Assembly (NCBI GenBank): GCA_022561095.1
Contig: JADFRV010000042.1
Coordinates: 1-14,664 of the forward strand
Direction: 5' to 3'
DNA from: Chloroflexota bacterium
Lineage (GTDB): Bacteria > Chloroflexota > Dehalococcoidia > SM23-28-2 > RBG-16-64-32
DNA: 14,664 bases
Part shown: one piece after another, positions 6,827 through 13,214 of the stretch
Numbering within the stretch: position 1 is the stretch's first letter
Layout of the letters: the number at the start of each line of letters is the position of its first letter
Translations under genes and position numbers: made by a program
Notes under the pieces: generated by a model
Seen by the model: only the letters and a program-made list of their open reading frames with translations
Database searches by the model: none
Told to the model about the DNA's origin: nothing

Positions 6827-6856
6827 TTGAGCGCCGCTGGATGCTAAGATTATACT
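6827..6856 (+). promoter_or_regulatory. Promoter for the rhodanese/HAD operon
   Basis: TTGAGC (6827-6832), an 18-bp spacer and TATACT (6851-6856) on the plus strand. The start near 6863 would leave a leader of about 60 nt before the ATG at 6924. Its -10 box overlaps the minus-strand -10 of the divergent DinB-family gene. Confidence 0.5.
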
Positions 6857-6877
6857 CGGACGCGATTGCAAAGTAAT
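6849..6877 (-). promoter_or_regulatory. Promoter for the DinB/dehydrogenase operon
   Basis: A perfect TATAAT lies on the minus strand at 6854-6849. The -35 at 17 bp is poor (ATTACT, 6877-6872). The predicted start lies about 60 bases before the ATG at 6781. It shares 4 bases of its -10 with the divergent plus-strand promoter, so the two cannot be occupied together. Confidence 0.4.
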
Positions 6878-6923
6878 CCGTGTGCAAATCGCGACAATCC
6901 CAGCAACGAGGAGGTTGGGTCGG

Positions 6924-7259
6924 ATGCCCACCAAGGATCCGCAGGAGCCCTTCACCCGTATCAGCGTGGACGAGGGGAAGGAGTTGATGACCAGCGACAA
7001 CGTCGCCGTCATCGACGTGCGGGAGCCCCACGAGTACAACGCGGGCCACGTGCCGAACGCCACGCTTATCCCCGTCGCCACCGTGTTCGCCCGCAAGGAC
7101 GAGCTGCCGCGCGATAAGGACGTCATCTTCGTCTGCGGCGTCGGGCAGCGCAGCGCCCTCGCCTGCGAGATGGCGGCCGCCGCCGGCCTCACTCGTCTGT
7201 TCAACCTGGAGGGCGGCACCGAGGCCTGGATCAAGTCCGGCAACCCGGTCGAAAAGTAG
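6924..7259 (+). CDS. Single-domain rhodanese (sulfurtransferase-like)
   Basis: A 111-residue single rhodanese domain. These proteins move sulfane sulfur from a donor to a thiol acceptor through an active-site cysteine. Signatures are ISVDEGKELM, VAVIDVREPHEYNAGHVPNA (the CH2A motif, around residues 27-46), and the active-site loop VCGVGQRS followed by A-x-x-C-E-M-A-x-x-x-G. The catalytic Cys is in CGVGQR, a six-residue loop of the sulfur-transferring type. FNLEGGTEAWIKSGNPVE is the usual C-terminal end. The start at ATG 6924 is preceded by GAGGAGG with a 9-base gap and places the first residue at the domain edge; an upstream GTG at 6882 has no SD. The HAD gene follows after 28 bp on the same strand. 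The sulfur donor is unknown. Confidence 0.9.
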   Translation: MPTKDPQEPFTRISVDEGKELMTSDNVAVIDVREPHEYNAGHVPNATLIPVATVFARKDELPRDKDVIFVCGVGQRSALACEMAAAAGLTRLFNLEGGTEAWIKSGNPVEK

Positions 7260-7287
7260 TGGCGCCTCCCACAGCGCGAGCGTCGAC

Positions 7288-7965
7288 GTGACCCGGCTTC
7301 TGCTGTTCGACGTCGACAACACGCTGCTCTGGAGCGGCGGCGCGGGCGGCAAGGCGATGGGCCTCGCCTTCCGCGACCTGTTCGGCATCGACGACGGGTT
7401 CAAGCGGGTGGAGTTCAGCGGCCGCACCGACCGCTACATCCTGGCCACAGCGCTGCGCCAGCACGGCATCGACGGCGACTTCGACGAACATCAGGTGCGC
7501 TTCCTAGAGCGCTATTACACGCACCTGCCGCAGACGCTGCGTGAGCGGGAGGGTAAGCTTATGCCCGGCTTTCCCGCCCTGCTGGACGATCTGAGCGGAC
7601 GGCCGGATATCCGTCTGGGGCTGGCCACCGGCAACTTCAGCCGGGCGGCGCAGCTGAAGCTGGCGCACTACGGCATCGACGGCTATTTCAGCGGCGGTGG
7701 CTTCGGCGAGGAGAGCGAGGACCGGGCGTTGATCGTCCGCCGGGCGGTGGAGCGGCTGGGCGAGGGGTTGCCCTCGGCGGAGGCGGTTGTTATCGGCGAT
7801 ACGCCCCACGACATCTCCTCAGCGAAGGCCAACGGCGCCGTCGCCGTAGGAGTGGCCACCGGCGGCCACTCCGTGGAGCAGCTCAAGGAGTCCGGGGCTG
7901 ATTTCGTGTTCCAGGACTTCTCGGACTGGCGTTCGGCCGTCGCTACGCTGACCGGCGAGGCCTGA
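7288..7965 (+). CDS. HAD-superfamily hydrolase (phosphoglycolate phosphatase-like)
   Basis: A 225-residue haloacid dehalogenase-family phosphatase. Motif I is DVDNT (8-12, nucleophile D8 and acid/base D10), motif II is LATGN (T114), motif III lysine is K124, and motif IV is GDTPHD (170-175). The helical cap between motifs I and II (about residues 15-95) is the C1 type of phosphoglycolate and beta-phosphoglucomutase enzymes. It likely removes phosphate from a small metabolite such as phosphoglycolate; the substrate cannot be read from the sequence. The start is GTG (7288), with only a weak CGAG upstream, directly at the first conserved strand (TRLLLFDVD). It follows the rhodanese by 28 bp. Its 3' end overlaps the convergent ATPase gene by 23 bp. 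Confidence 0.88.
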   Translation: MTRLLLFDVDNTLLWSGGAGGKAMGLAFRDLFGIDDGFKRVEFSGRTDRYILATALRQHGIDGDFDEHQVRFLERYYTHLPQTLREREGKLMPGFPALLDDLSGRPDIRLGLATGNFSRAAQLKLAHYGIDGYFSGGGFGEESEDRALIVRRAVERLGEGLPSAEAVVIGDTPHDISSAKANGAVAVGVATGGHSVEQLKESGADFVFQDFSDWRSAVATLTGEA

Positions 7966-8782
7966 TCTCCTCGACGTAGAACCGCTCGATGGCAGCGTTC
8001 ACCTCCGGGATGGAGGACATGCCGTTCTCCAGCAGGCGCGCGAGGAACGCTTCCCGTTTGTCCATCTCGCTCAGCAACGTCTCGGCCGGGATGCCGCACC
8101 AGTCGGCCAGCGACTGCCGGTCTTCCTCCGACTCCAGGATGGCGAAGCTGTCCGTGTCCGCGTCCCAGCGGACGATGCTGCGGTAAGCGAGGTCGCCATC
8201 TCCGTCCGGCCGTAGGAGCGCCACTTCGCTCACTCGGCGGCGGGCGGAGTCCACTCCGCCCGAGCTGTGGCTCAGGTGCAGCGGCACGATGAACGTAAGC
8301 TTCGCGATCTGCTCCGGCGGCACGCCGATCTCGTCCCGCAAGATCGCCAGCACCTCGTCCACGGTGTTGGCGTGCACCGTCGTCGCCAGGGAGTAGCCTT
8401 CCGCCATCAGCTCGAACGTGCGGCGGGCGTACCCGTCCCAGGTGTACACCGGTATATGGTCGCTCATCTCGTTCACCAACATGTACGTTGGGTATGCTTC
8501 CGTCCGTGGTGGCAGTTCGAACGTCTCCCCCATGCCGCGGGTGAAGTAGGCCACGGTCTCCGGCGGCGTGAGGGAGAGAAGGGCGGTCAGCGTCGCGGTC
8601 TTCCCCGCTGAGGGCGGATCGGCGGCAACGATGAGCGAAGCGCCTCTCTCCAGCGCCAGCCAGAACATCGCCGCCAGACGGGGCGGCATGTTCCCCGCCT
8701 GCAGTATCTCCACCAGGGACATCGGCACCGGCGGCTCCCAGTGCCAGCCCCACCAGCTTACCGGCTGATTAGCGGCCCGCAT
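7943..8782 (-). CDS. Orphan VirB11/GspE-like secretion ATPase, degenerate P-loop
   Basis: A 279-residue protein resembling the core domain of type II/IV secretion and pilus ATPases. In order: SLVEILQAGNMPP (22-34), P-loop DPPSAGKTAT (55-64), a Walker B-like YMLVNEMSDH (100-109) with E105, the His box GYSLATTVHANT (129-140), and DEVLAILRDEIGVPPEQI. The P-loop keeps SAGKT but lacks the first glycine, and the RDxET arginine stretch after Walker B is lost. It lacks the N-terminal domain of TadA or PilT. The start is ATG at 8782; a much longer upstream reading is antisense to the dehydrogenase and was rejected. The SD is absent and a TATCAT -10 lies 10 bases before the ATG, suggesting a very short leader. 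The gene lies 4 kb from the Tad locus, not within it. Hydrolysis may be lost or the protein may be regulatory. Confidence 0.75.
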   Translation of the reverse strand: MRAANQPVSWWGWHWEPPVPMSLVEILQAGNMPPRLAAMFWLALERGASLIVAADPPSAGKTATLTALLSLTPPETVAYFTRGMGETFELPPRTEAYPTYMLVNEMSDHIPVYTWDGYARRTFELMAEGYSLATTVHANTVDEVLAILRDEIGVPPEQIAKLTFIVPLHLSHSSGGVDSARRRVSEVALLRPDGDGDLAYRSIVRWDADTDSFAILESEEDRQSLADWCGIPAETLLSEMDKREAFLARLLENGMSSIPEVNAAIERFYVEEIRPRRSA

Positions 8783-8792
8783 GACGTTAACG

Positions 8793-8821
8793 ATGATAGC
8801 GCATCGGCGGGTAGCCTGACA
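8793..8821 (-). promoter_or_regulatory. Promoter for the orphan ATPase, near-leaderless
   Basis: TATCAT (8798-8793) follows TGTCAG (8821-8816) with a 17-bp spacer on the minus strand. The -35 is weak. The transcript would begin only about 4 bases before the ATG at 8782, which also lacks an SD, so the mRNA may be essentially leaderless. Confidence 0.4.
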
Positions 8822-8826
8822 CGTGC

Positions 8827-8832
8827 TACAAT
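8827..8832 (+). promoter_or_regulatory. Extended -10 element for the zinc dehydrogenase gene
   Basis: TGCTACAAT (8824-8832) is an extended -10 element on the plus strand. It covers the ATG at 8831, so transcription would start near 8839 and translation at the next in-frame ATG, 8852. No -35 at normal spacing; CTGACA lies just upstream at 8816-8821. Confidence 0.4.
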
Positions 8833-8851
8833 GACCGCCGTGCCTGGGACG

Positions 8852-9862
8852 ATGCTGGCCGCCTTTAGCGGTGGCAAAGAGAAGATCGAGGTCAAGGACA
8901 CGCCCGTGCCTGCGCCCGGCGCGGGCGAGGTGCTCTTGCGAGTGCGCGCTTGCGGCATCTGTGGCTCCGATCTCCACTTCTATCGCGGTGAGCTTCCCGC
9001 CTTGCCGACGGTCTCGCCGGGGCACGAGTTCGCCGGCGAGGTGACCGAGGTTGGCGAGGGCGTGCGGGGTTTCGCTTCCGGCCAGCGGGTTGTGGTGGAA
9101 CCGATTCGCACCTGCCGCCGGTGCTCCTATTGCCGAACGGGGAGCTACCATCTCTGCCCCAAGCGGGTGCTGCTGGGCACCTTCGCCTCCGGCGGCCTTG
9201 CCGAGTACGTTACTGTCCCCGACTACACGCTGTATCCCCTGCCTGATGCGCTGGACTACGAGCTGGCGGCGCTGGTGGAGCCGCTGGCGGTCGCCGTGCA
9301 CGGCCTGCATCTGGTAGACCTCTCCTTTGGCGAGCGGGTGGTCATCCTGGGCAGCGGCAGCATCGGCGTCATGGCGGCGCTGGCCGCCCGCGCCCTGGGC
9401 GCCGCCGAAGTCATCGTTACCTATCGGTACGAGCACCAAGCCAAGGCCGCGCTGGCCGCCGGCGCTACGCGGGCCGTTCAGGCGGAGGAGGCGGCGGGCC
9501 TCGCCAGCGAGAGGCCGGACGTGGTGGTGGAGACGGTCGGCGGCCACGCCGATACGCTCAACCAGGCGATAGGGCTGGTGCGGCCTGGCGGGCGCGTCTC
9601 CGTGCTGGGGCTGTTCACCGGCCCGGTGCAGGTGAACGCTCTAACCCTGATGCTGAACGAGGTGCGGGCTGTAGGCGGGATCACCTACTGCCGCCGCGGA
9701 CGCCACTCCGACTTCGATGTTGCGCTGCGGATGATCGAGGCGGACCCGGAGCGGGCGCGCGGTGTTATCAGCCATCGCTTTCCCTTAGGCGAGGCGGACG
9801 AGGCGTTTCGCACTGCCGCCGACAAGTCCACGGCCTCCCTCAAGGTGCAGGTCCACCCCTAG
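8852..9862 (+). CDS. Zinc-dependent medium-chain alcohol/polyol dehydrogenase
   Basis: A 336-residue member of the zinc-dependent MDR family (sorbitol, threonine and alcohol dehydrogenases), which oxidises secondary alcohols with NAD(P). The catalytic zinc ligands are C37 (in ACGICGSD) and H58-E59 (PGHEF), with E143 near VEPLA. The four structural-zinc cysteines are C88, C91, C94 and C102, all present. The nucleotide motif is GSGSIG at 167-172. At the end of the next strand the sequence is VIVTYRYEHQ, with no acidic residue where NAD enzymes have one, so NADP may be preferred (inference). The start at 8852 gives the normal MLAAFSGGKEKIEV opening; ATG 8831 lies inside the -10 element. It is divergent from the ATPase gene and has no evident pathway partner, so the substrate is open. 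Confidence 0.87.
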   Translation: MLAAFSGGKEKIEVKDTPVPAPGAGEVLLRVRACGICGSDLHFYRGELPALPTVSPGHEFAGEVTEVGEGVRGFASGQRVVVEPIRTCRRCSYCRTGSYHLCPKRVLLGTFASGGLAEYVTVPDYTLYPLPDALDYELAALVEPLAVAVHGLHLVDLSFGERVVILGSGSIGVMAALAARALGAAEVIVTYRYEHQAKAALAAGATRAVQAEEAAGLASERPDVVVETVGGHADTLNQAIGLVRPGGRVSVLGLFTGPVQVNALTLMLNEVRAVGGITYCRRGRHSDFDVALRMIEADPERARGVISHRFPLGEADEAFRTAADKSTASLKVQVHP

Positions 9863-9937
9863 CTCCGCCTCAGACCTCGAACCAGCAAACCGGGAAGCCG
9901 GCAAACCGTAGAACCGTGGGTTGTCGGGAGGCCGATG

Positions 9938-10576
9938 CTATGTTCGGCGGATCAGCATCACCCCGTCGCGGATGGTCAGGATAACCTGGGTCACCCGCGG
10001 GTCCCGGCGCACGTGCTCATTGAACGCCGCGATCGCCCGGCCGCTATCGTCTTCAGGGTTCAGGACGCGGCCGCTCCACAGGACGTTGTCCACTGCTATC
10101 AGACCGTTGGGCGCCAGCAGCGACAACGCCGCCTCATAGTATGCGATGTAGTTTTCCTTATCGGCGTCAATGAACACGAGGTCAAACGGTCCCTCCAGCC
10201 CCTTCAGCGTCTCTAGCGCCGGCCCTTCCCGCACCTCGATCTTTCTCCCATGGGGGCTCCGCTGGAAAAAGCTCCGCGCGATGGAGATCGCCTTCGGATT
10301 GATCTCGCAGGTGATCAGCTTCCCGTCCTCCGGCAGCGCCGCCGCCATCATCAGGGCGCTGAAGCCGGTGAACGTCCCGATCTCCAGGATCCGTTGCGCC
10401 CCGAGCGACGCCGCCAGCAGGTGGAGAAGCGTACCCTCAAGCTGGCCTGACAGCATCTGCGCCCGCTCTCCCGTCTTCTCTCGGGTTACCGTCACCAGCT
10501 CCTCTAACAGCGCCGGCAGCGGTGTCGAATGGGCGGCCGCGTAGTTATCGATCTCCTCCGGTACCAGTGTCAGCAC
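9938..10576 (-). CDS. SAM-dependent O-methyltransferase (COMT/CCoAOMT-like, family 3)
   Basis: A 212-residue class I methyltransferase of the small divalent-metal-dependent O-methyltransferase family, which methylates catechol-type hydroxyls using S-adenosylmethionine. The SAM motif is EIGTFTGFSAL (65-75). IDADKENY (136-143, metal ligand D137) and DNVLWSGRV (163-171, ligands D163 and N164) give the expected metal site. Length and the closing RDGVMLIRR are typical. The start is GTG at 10576-10574 with a strong AGGAGG at 10588-10583 and a 6-base gap; the ATG two bases upstream is out of frame and stops after two codons. The Lon-domain gene lies 40 bp upstream on the same strand. The natural acceptor is unknown. 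Confidence 0.92.
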   Translation of the reverse strand: MLTLVPEEIDNYAAAHSTPLPALLEELVTVTREKTGERAQMLSGQLEGTLLHLLAASLGAQRILEIGTFTGFSALMMAAALPEDGKLITCEINPKAISIARSFFQRSPHGRKIEVREGPALETLKGLEGPFDLVFIDADKENYIAYYEAALSLLAPNGLIAVDNVLWSGRVLNPEDDSGRAIAAFNEHVRRDPRVTQVILTIRDGVMLIRRT

Positions 10577-10582
10577 ATCGGT

Positions 10583-10588
10583 CCTCCT
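10583..10588 (-). promoter_or_regulatory. Strong ribosome-binding site fixing a GTG start
   Basis: AGGAGG (10588-10583) is 6 bases from the GTG at 10576. An overlapping ATG (10578-10576) is out of frame and reaches TGA after one further codon, so initiation there would make a two-residue product. The site decides the O-methyltransferase start. Confidence 0.75.
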
Positions 10589-10616
10589 GAGCTACTGAAT
10601 GGTTTAAAGCAAAGCG

Positions 10617-11267
10617 TCAGTTCATGACGCCCAGCGCCCGCCAGCGGCGCGCTCGCGCCGCGTCCACCTTCGGTGTCATCTCACGAATGGCGTCGGACAG
10701 CGTCTCCATCTCCATCTCCAGCCGTCGCCGCACTGAGAGCTCCTCCAGCAGACGCTGCTTGGTGCGGGGGTCCACCGCCATGCGCGAGGCCACGAAATCG
10801 GCCAACTCGCCGGGCACCCCGGGCATGCCGATCTGGCGCGTCCACTGATTGGAGACTGCCAGGAACAGGCGGTGGTACTCGGCGAACAGGGCGGCCGCGG
10901 TGTCCGCAACGTCCGCCACCTCCCGGCCCTCTCCGTCGATGGATTGCAGCGGCTCCACTTCACCCACCAGATAGGGAGTCTGGTTCACCTGGCGCGACAG
11001 GCGAAAGCGTTGCTCGCCGAGGCATATCAGGTTCATGCGGCCGGCGTCCAGGTGCTGCACGCGGACGATACGCGCGGTCGTGCCTACCTCGAACGGTTCG
11101 ACGGCCTGATCCACCTCGCTGCCGGAGCGGATGAGCAACACTCCGAACGGGGAGTTGCTCTCCAGGCACAGATTGACCATCTTCTTGTAGCGCTCCTCGA
11201 AGATGTGTAGGGGTAAAGTGGCGCCGGGGAAAAGGACGGAGTTTAGCGGAAAGAGCGGCAGCTCCAC
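10617..11267 (-). CDS. Lon N-terminal (substrate-binding) domain protein without protease
   Basis: A 216-residue protein with only the LON substrate-binding domain. ELPLFPLNSVLFPGATLPLHIFEERYK at 2-28 is the family hallmark (PLFPL-x-x-V-x-FPG-x-x-xPLHIFE-x-RY). FGVLLI and a GTTARIVRVQ strand follow, then a coiled helical C-terminal half (about 130-210). The ATPase and Ser-Lys protease domains of Lon are absent, as in many bacterial stand-alone proteins (YcaM-like) that are thought to bind protein substrates, though their role is uncertain. The start is GTG at 11267, 8 bp after the DUF2007-like stop, implying one operon. Translation is likely coupled; the SD is weak. Confidence 0.9.
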   Translation of the reverse strand: MELPLFPLNSVLFPGATLPLHIFEERYKKMVNLCLESNSPFGVLLIRSGSEVDQAVEPFEVGTTARIVRVQHLDAGRMNLICLGEQRFRLSRQVNQTPYLVGEVEPLQSIDGEGREVADVADTAAALFAEYHRLFLAVSNQWTRQIGMPGVPGELADFVASRMAVDPRTKQRLLEELSVRRRLEMEMETLSDAIREMTPKVDAARARRWRALGVMN

Positions 11268-11275
11268 GGCGATGC

Positions 11276-11515
11276 CTAACCGGAGGGCTTCAGTTCGCCC
11301 AGGACCCAGCGCGCCCTCTTCTTGTCCGGGGCGAGCACGTACACCTCGAGGCTGCTGGGGAGGGTCGGCGCCACGCCCAGCGGCGTCAGGGGGTCCAGGC
11401 TCTTGATGTAGGGCGTGATGCCTTCCTGTTCCAGGGCGTCCTTCCAGACGTTGGCCTCAAACTCATCGCGGGCCACGGCGATCTTGACCAGGCGATCCGA
11501 CTTGTTGGCGACCAT
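11276..11515 (-). CDS. DUF2007-like putative signal-transducing protein
   Basis: A 79-residue protein matching the DUF2007 (putative signal-transducing) fold. LVKIAVARDEFEANVWKDAL at about 9-28, then EQEGITPYIKSLD, a variable loop, and VYVLAPDKKRARWVLGEL at about 58-75. The family pairs a beta-alpha-beta unit with 'f.E.e..k..Le..GI.a.i' and 'v.V...d...A..lL'. No catalytic residue is known, and the role is unknown. It is first in a cluster with the Lon-domain protein (8-bp gap) and the O-methyltransferase. No SD is visible at the ATG (11515); the promoter at 11566-11538 gives a leader of about 16 nt. Confidence 0.75.
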   Translation of the reverse strand: MVANKSDRLVKIAVARDEFEANVWKDALEQEGITPYIKSLDPLTPLGVAPTLPSSLEVYVLAPDKKRARWVLGELKPSG

Positions 11516-11537
11516 AACAGAAACGGGGCGTGAGGCT

Positions 11538-11566
11538 AGTTTAGCATAGGATAAAGGAGTTGCTAA
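11538..11566 (-). promoter_or_regulatory. Promoter for the DUF2007/Lon-domain/methyltransferase cluster
   Basis: TTAGCA (11566-11561), a 17-bp spacer and TAAACT (11543-11538), preceded by TGC (extended -10), on the minus strand. It overlaps the last codons of the truncated nuoG, so the cluster can be transcribed independently of that remnant. Confidence 0.45.
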
Positions 11567-12765
11567 CCGCTAACGGCGGCGGCCTCCACGGCCGCCGAGG
11601 CCTGACCGTCCTCGAACAGGGCGGTCACCGCGCCACCATCGTAGTACAGGGGGACGTATAGCATGCGAGGCTGCCCGCTCTCCGTAATGTGAGCGCGGAT
11701 CGTTAGCTGCCCGCCGTTGCCCTTCAGCGTCACCTCATCCCCTTCGGCGATGCCCAGCTCCTTGGCGTCGGCGGGGTGTATCTCCACGAACTCCTCACGG
11801 TGAAGCTTGTCCGCCTCTGGGGAGTGGAGGGCCGCGCCTTCGTAGCTGGTGTACAGGCTGCGACCGGTGGTCAGCGTAAAGCCGTCGTCGGCAGGTGCTG
11901 CGATGGTGGCTACCGATTGGATCTCCGCCTTCTTCGGGCCCAGACCGTCGAGCGGCTGCTGGGCGCCGGACTCGATCTCGCGGTAGGTGGCCTGGCTGTA
12001 CAGCGGCACCAGTTGCGCTATCTCGTCCATGATCTCCGAAGGGCTCCCATAGTTGAGGCGCAGCTCGCCGATCTTGAGGCGCTGGGCCAGGCGCGTACCC
12101 AGATCGCCCAGGATGCGCCAGGCGGGCTGAGCCTCTCCCTGGGGCGCCGTGGCCGCGTGCAGGCGCAGCACTCGGCGGTCGGCGCTGGTGATTGTGCCCT
12201 CCTTGCCGAAGGGGCCCACGTCCGGCAGGACGACGTGCGCCGCCTGCGCCGTGTCCGTGGGTAGGCTATCGATGACGGCGAGGAGTTCCAGGCCGGCGAG
12301 GTTCTCGCTTATGCTATTCTTCGCCGGGGCGAAGAACAGCGGGTTATCGTTCAGCACCAGCAGCGCCTTCAATTTGCCGTCGGAGAGCATCTGCTCGAAG
12401 GTGAGGCCGGGGGCGGCGGGTAGGGGCACGCCCCAGGCCCGCTCCAGTCCGTCTTTGACGGAGGCGGACTCGTCGCCGGTGGGGTGGTATCCGGGGAGAT
12501 ACTCGGTCGTGGCGCCGACGTCGCGCATCCCCCAAACGTTCGCCTCCTGTGGCAGCACGAACAGCGATCCTGCCGCCTCCTCGCCCAGAGCGGCCACGGT
12601 CAGGTTCGCCGCGGCGGCGGTTATCGCCCCGGCCTCCTGGGGGCCCAGGTGCGGCAGCGCCTGTACGACCGCTAGTGGTCGCCACCCCGACGCGTCGGCG
12701 GTAGCGCAGGTAGTTCCAAGGATGTGAGCGCCTGATCTAACTAGACGTAACGTGAGCCAGCCCAT
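11563..12765 (-). pseudogene. nuoG: 5'-truncated NADH dehydrogenase subunit G (NuoG) / molybdopterin oxidoreductase
   Basis: A 400-residue frame that matches only the C-terminal half of NuoG or a related molybdopterin oxidoreductase. Homologous sequence begins at about residue 27 (SGWRPLAVVQALPHLGPQEA). Landmarks are AAAANLTVAAL (50-60), LPQEANVWGMRDVGA (71-85), LLVLNDNPLF (135-144), AHVVLPDVGPFGKEGTITSADRR (176-198), and a molybdopterin-dinucleotide-binding C-terminal domain (about 292-390) starting FTLTTGRSLYTSYEG. A full protein would be about 700-900 residues and begin with the [2Fe-2S] and [4Fe-4S] cluster domains; none of the Cys motifs is here. The first 26 residues look unrelated to the family. 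There is no SD at the ATG (12765) and no other nuo gene nearby. This is most simply a decayed remnant cut at the junction with the Tad locus, though an assembly join cannot be excluded. Confidence 0.65.
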
Positions 12766-12987
12766 CGTGTCTTACTTCTTGGAACGCGGGGGAGATGGAA
12801 ACGTTTAACCCCCGATCTGGTGAGTGGATCAGGTGGTGAAAACTCGTTCACTCAGTGGACATAAGCGTAACGGCTATAGAGGGAGGGTCATCTAATCTCA
12901 TGGAAGCTCTCTGGACGGGTCTGTCCTTTGAGGACGGCCTGACCGGAGACGAGGAAGGCAAGAGATCCTAGATGAAAGGAGGAAGCG
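12766..12987. other. Intergenic junction between nuoG remnant and Tad locus
   Basis: 222 bp without a confident gene. It holds a 6-bp stem (CGGGGG and CCCCCG, about 12787-12814) around an AAACGTTT palindrome. A 23-codon frame (ATG at 12900, stop ending 12971) reads MEALWTGLSFEDGLTGDEEG then KRS; its GGGAGGG is 12 bases from the ATG, too far for comfort. TATAGA at 12875 is a possible -10 for the pilin operon but has no proper -35. AAAGGAGG at 12975-12982 is the ribosome-binding site of the first pilin. No transposase, att repeat or tRNA end was seen. Confidence 0.5.
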
Positions 12988-13203
12988 ATGCTTTCCAAGA
13001 TTACTGCGGCCCTTCGGGGGTTCGTTGCCCGCATCGAGCGGGAAGGTGGTCAGGCTCTGGCCGAGTATGGCCTGATTCTGGCGCTGATCGCGATCGCAGC
13101 GATCATCGCGCTGGGCGTTCTCGGCGTGGTCATCGCCGGCAACCTGGATGACATCGGTGCCTGCTTGGGTGGCGCCAATGGCACCTGCCCGTTCGTACCC
13201 TAG
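12988..13203 (+). CDS. flp: Flp-type (type IVb) pilin 1
   Basis: A 71-residue Flp/Fap prepilin, the subunit of the Tad adhesion pilus. The leader is basic (KITAALRGFVARIEREGG) and cleavage is expected between G21 and Q22, giving a mature start QALAEYGLILAL. Mature E5 and Y6 are the residues of the Flp motif, followed by a hydrophobic helix to about residue 50. The C-terminus has C59 and C67, which could form a small disulfide loop outside the filament core. AAAGGAGG sits 5 bases before the ATG, the strongest ribosome-binding site in the window, fitting a highly expressed structural protein. A second pilin follows after a 130-bp spacer with three hairpins. Confidence 0.93.
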   Translation: MLSKITAALRGFVARIEREGGQALAEYGLILALIAIAAIIALGVLGVVIAGNLDDIGACLGGANGTCPFVP

Positions 13204-13214
13204 CTCAGGCTAGA

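Noticed and set aside
6690..7427. 245-codon minus-strand frame across the rhodanese and DinB start region
   Set aside because: It crosses two divergent promoters and is antisense to the rhodanese; low-complexity residues.
8741..8851. Earlier starts (8741 and 8831) for the zinc dehydrogenase
   Set aside because: The first overlaps the divergent ATPase gene; the second lies within the -10 element. The family N-terminus begins at 8852.
8783..9547. N-terminal extension of the orphan ATPase frame
   Set aside because: The extension runs antisense through the zinc dehydrogenase and has shadow-like composition; homology to the ATPase family begins after the ATG at 8782.
9863..9937. GCAAACCG repeated about 15 bp apart between two convergent genes
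   Set aside because: Only two imperfect copies and no stable hairpin; not enough for a repeat family or terminator.
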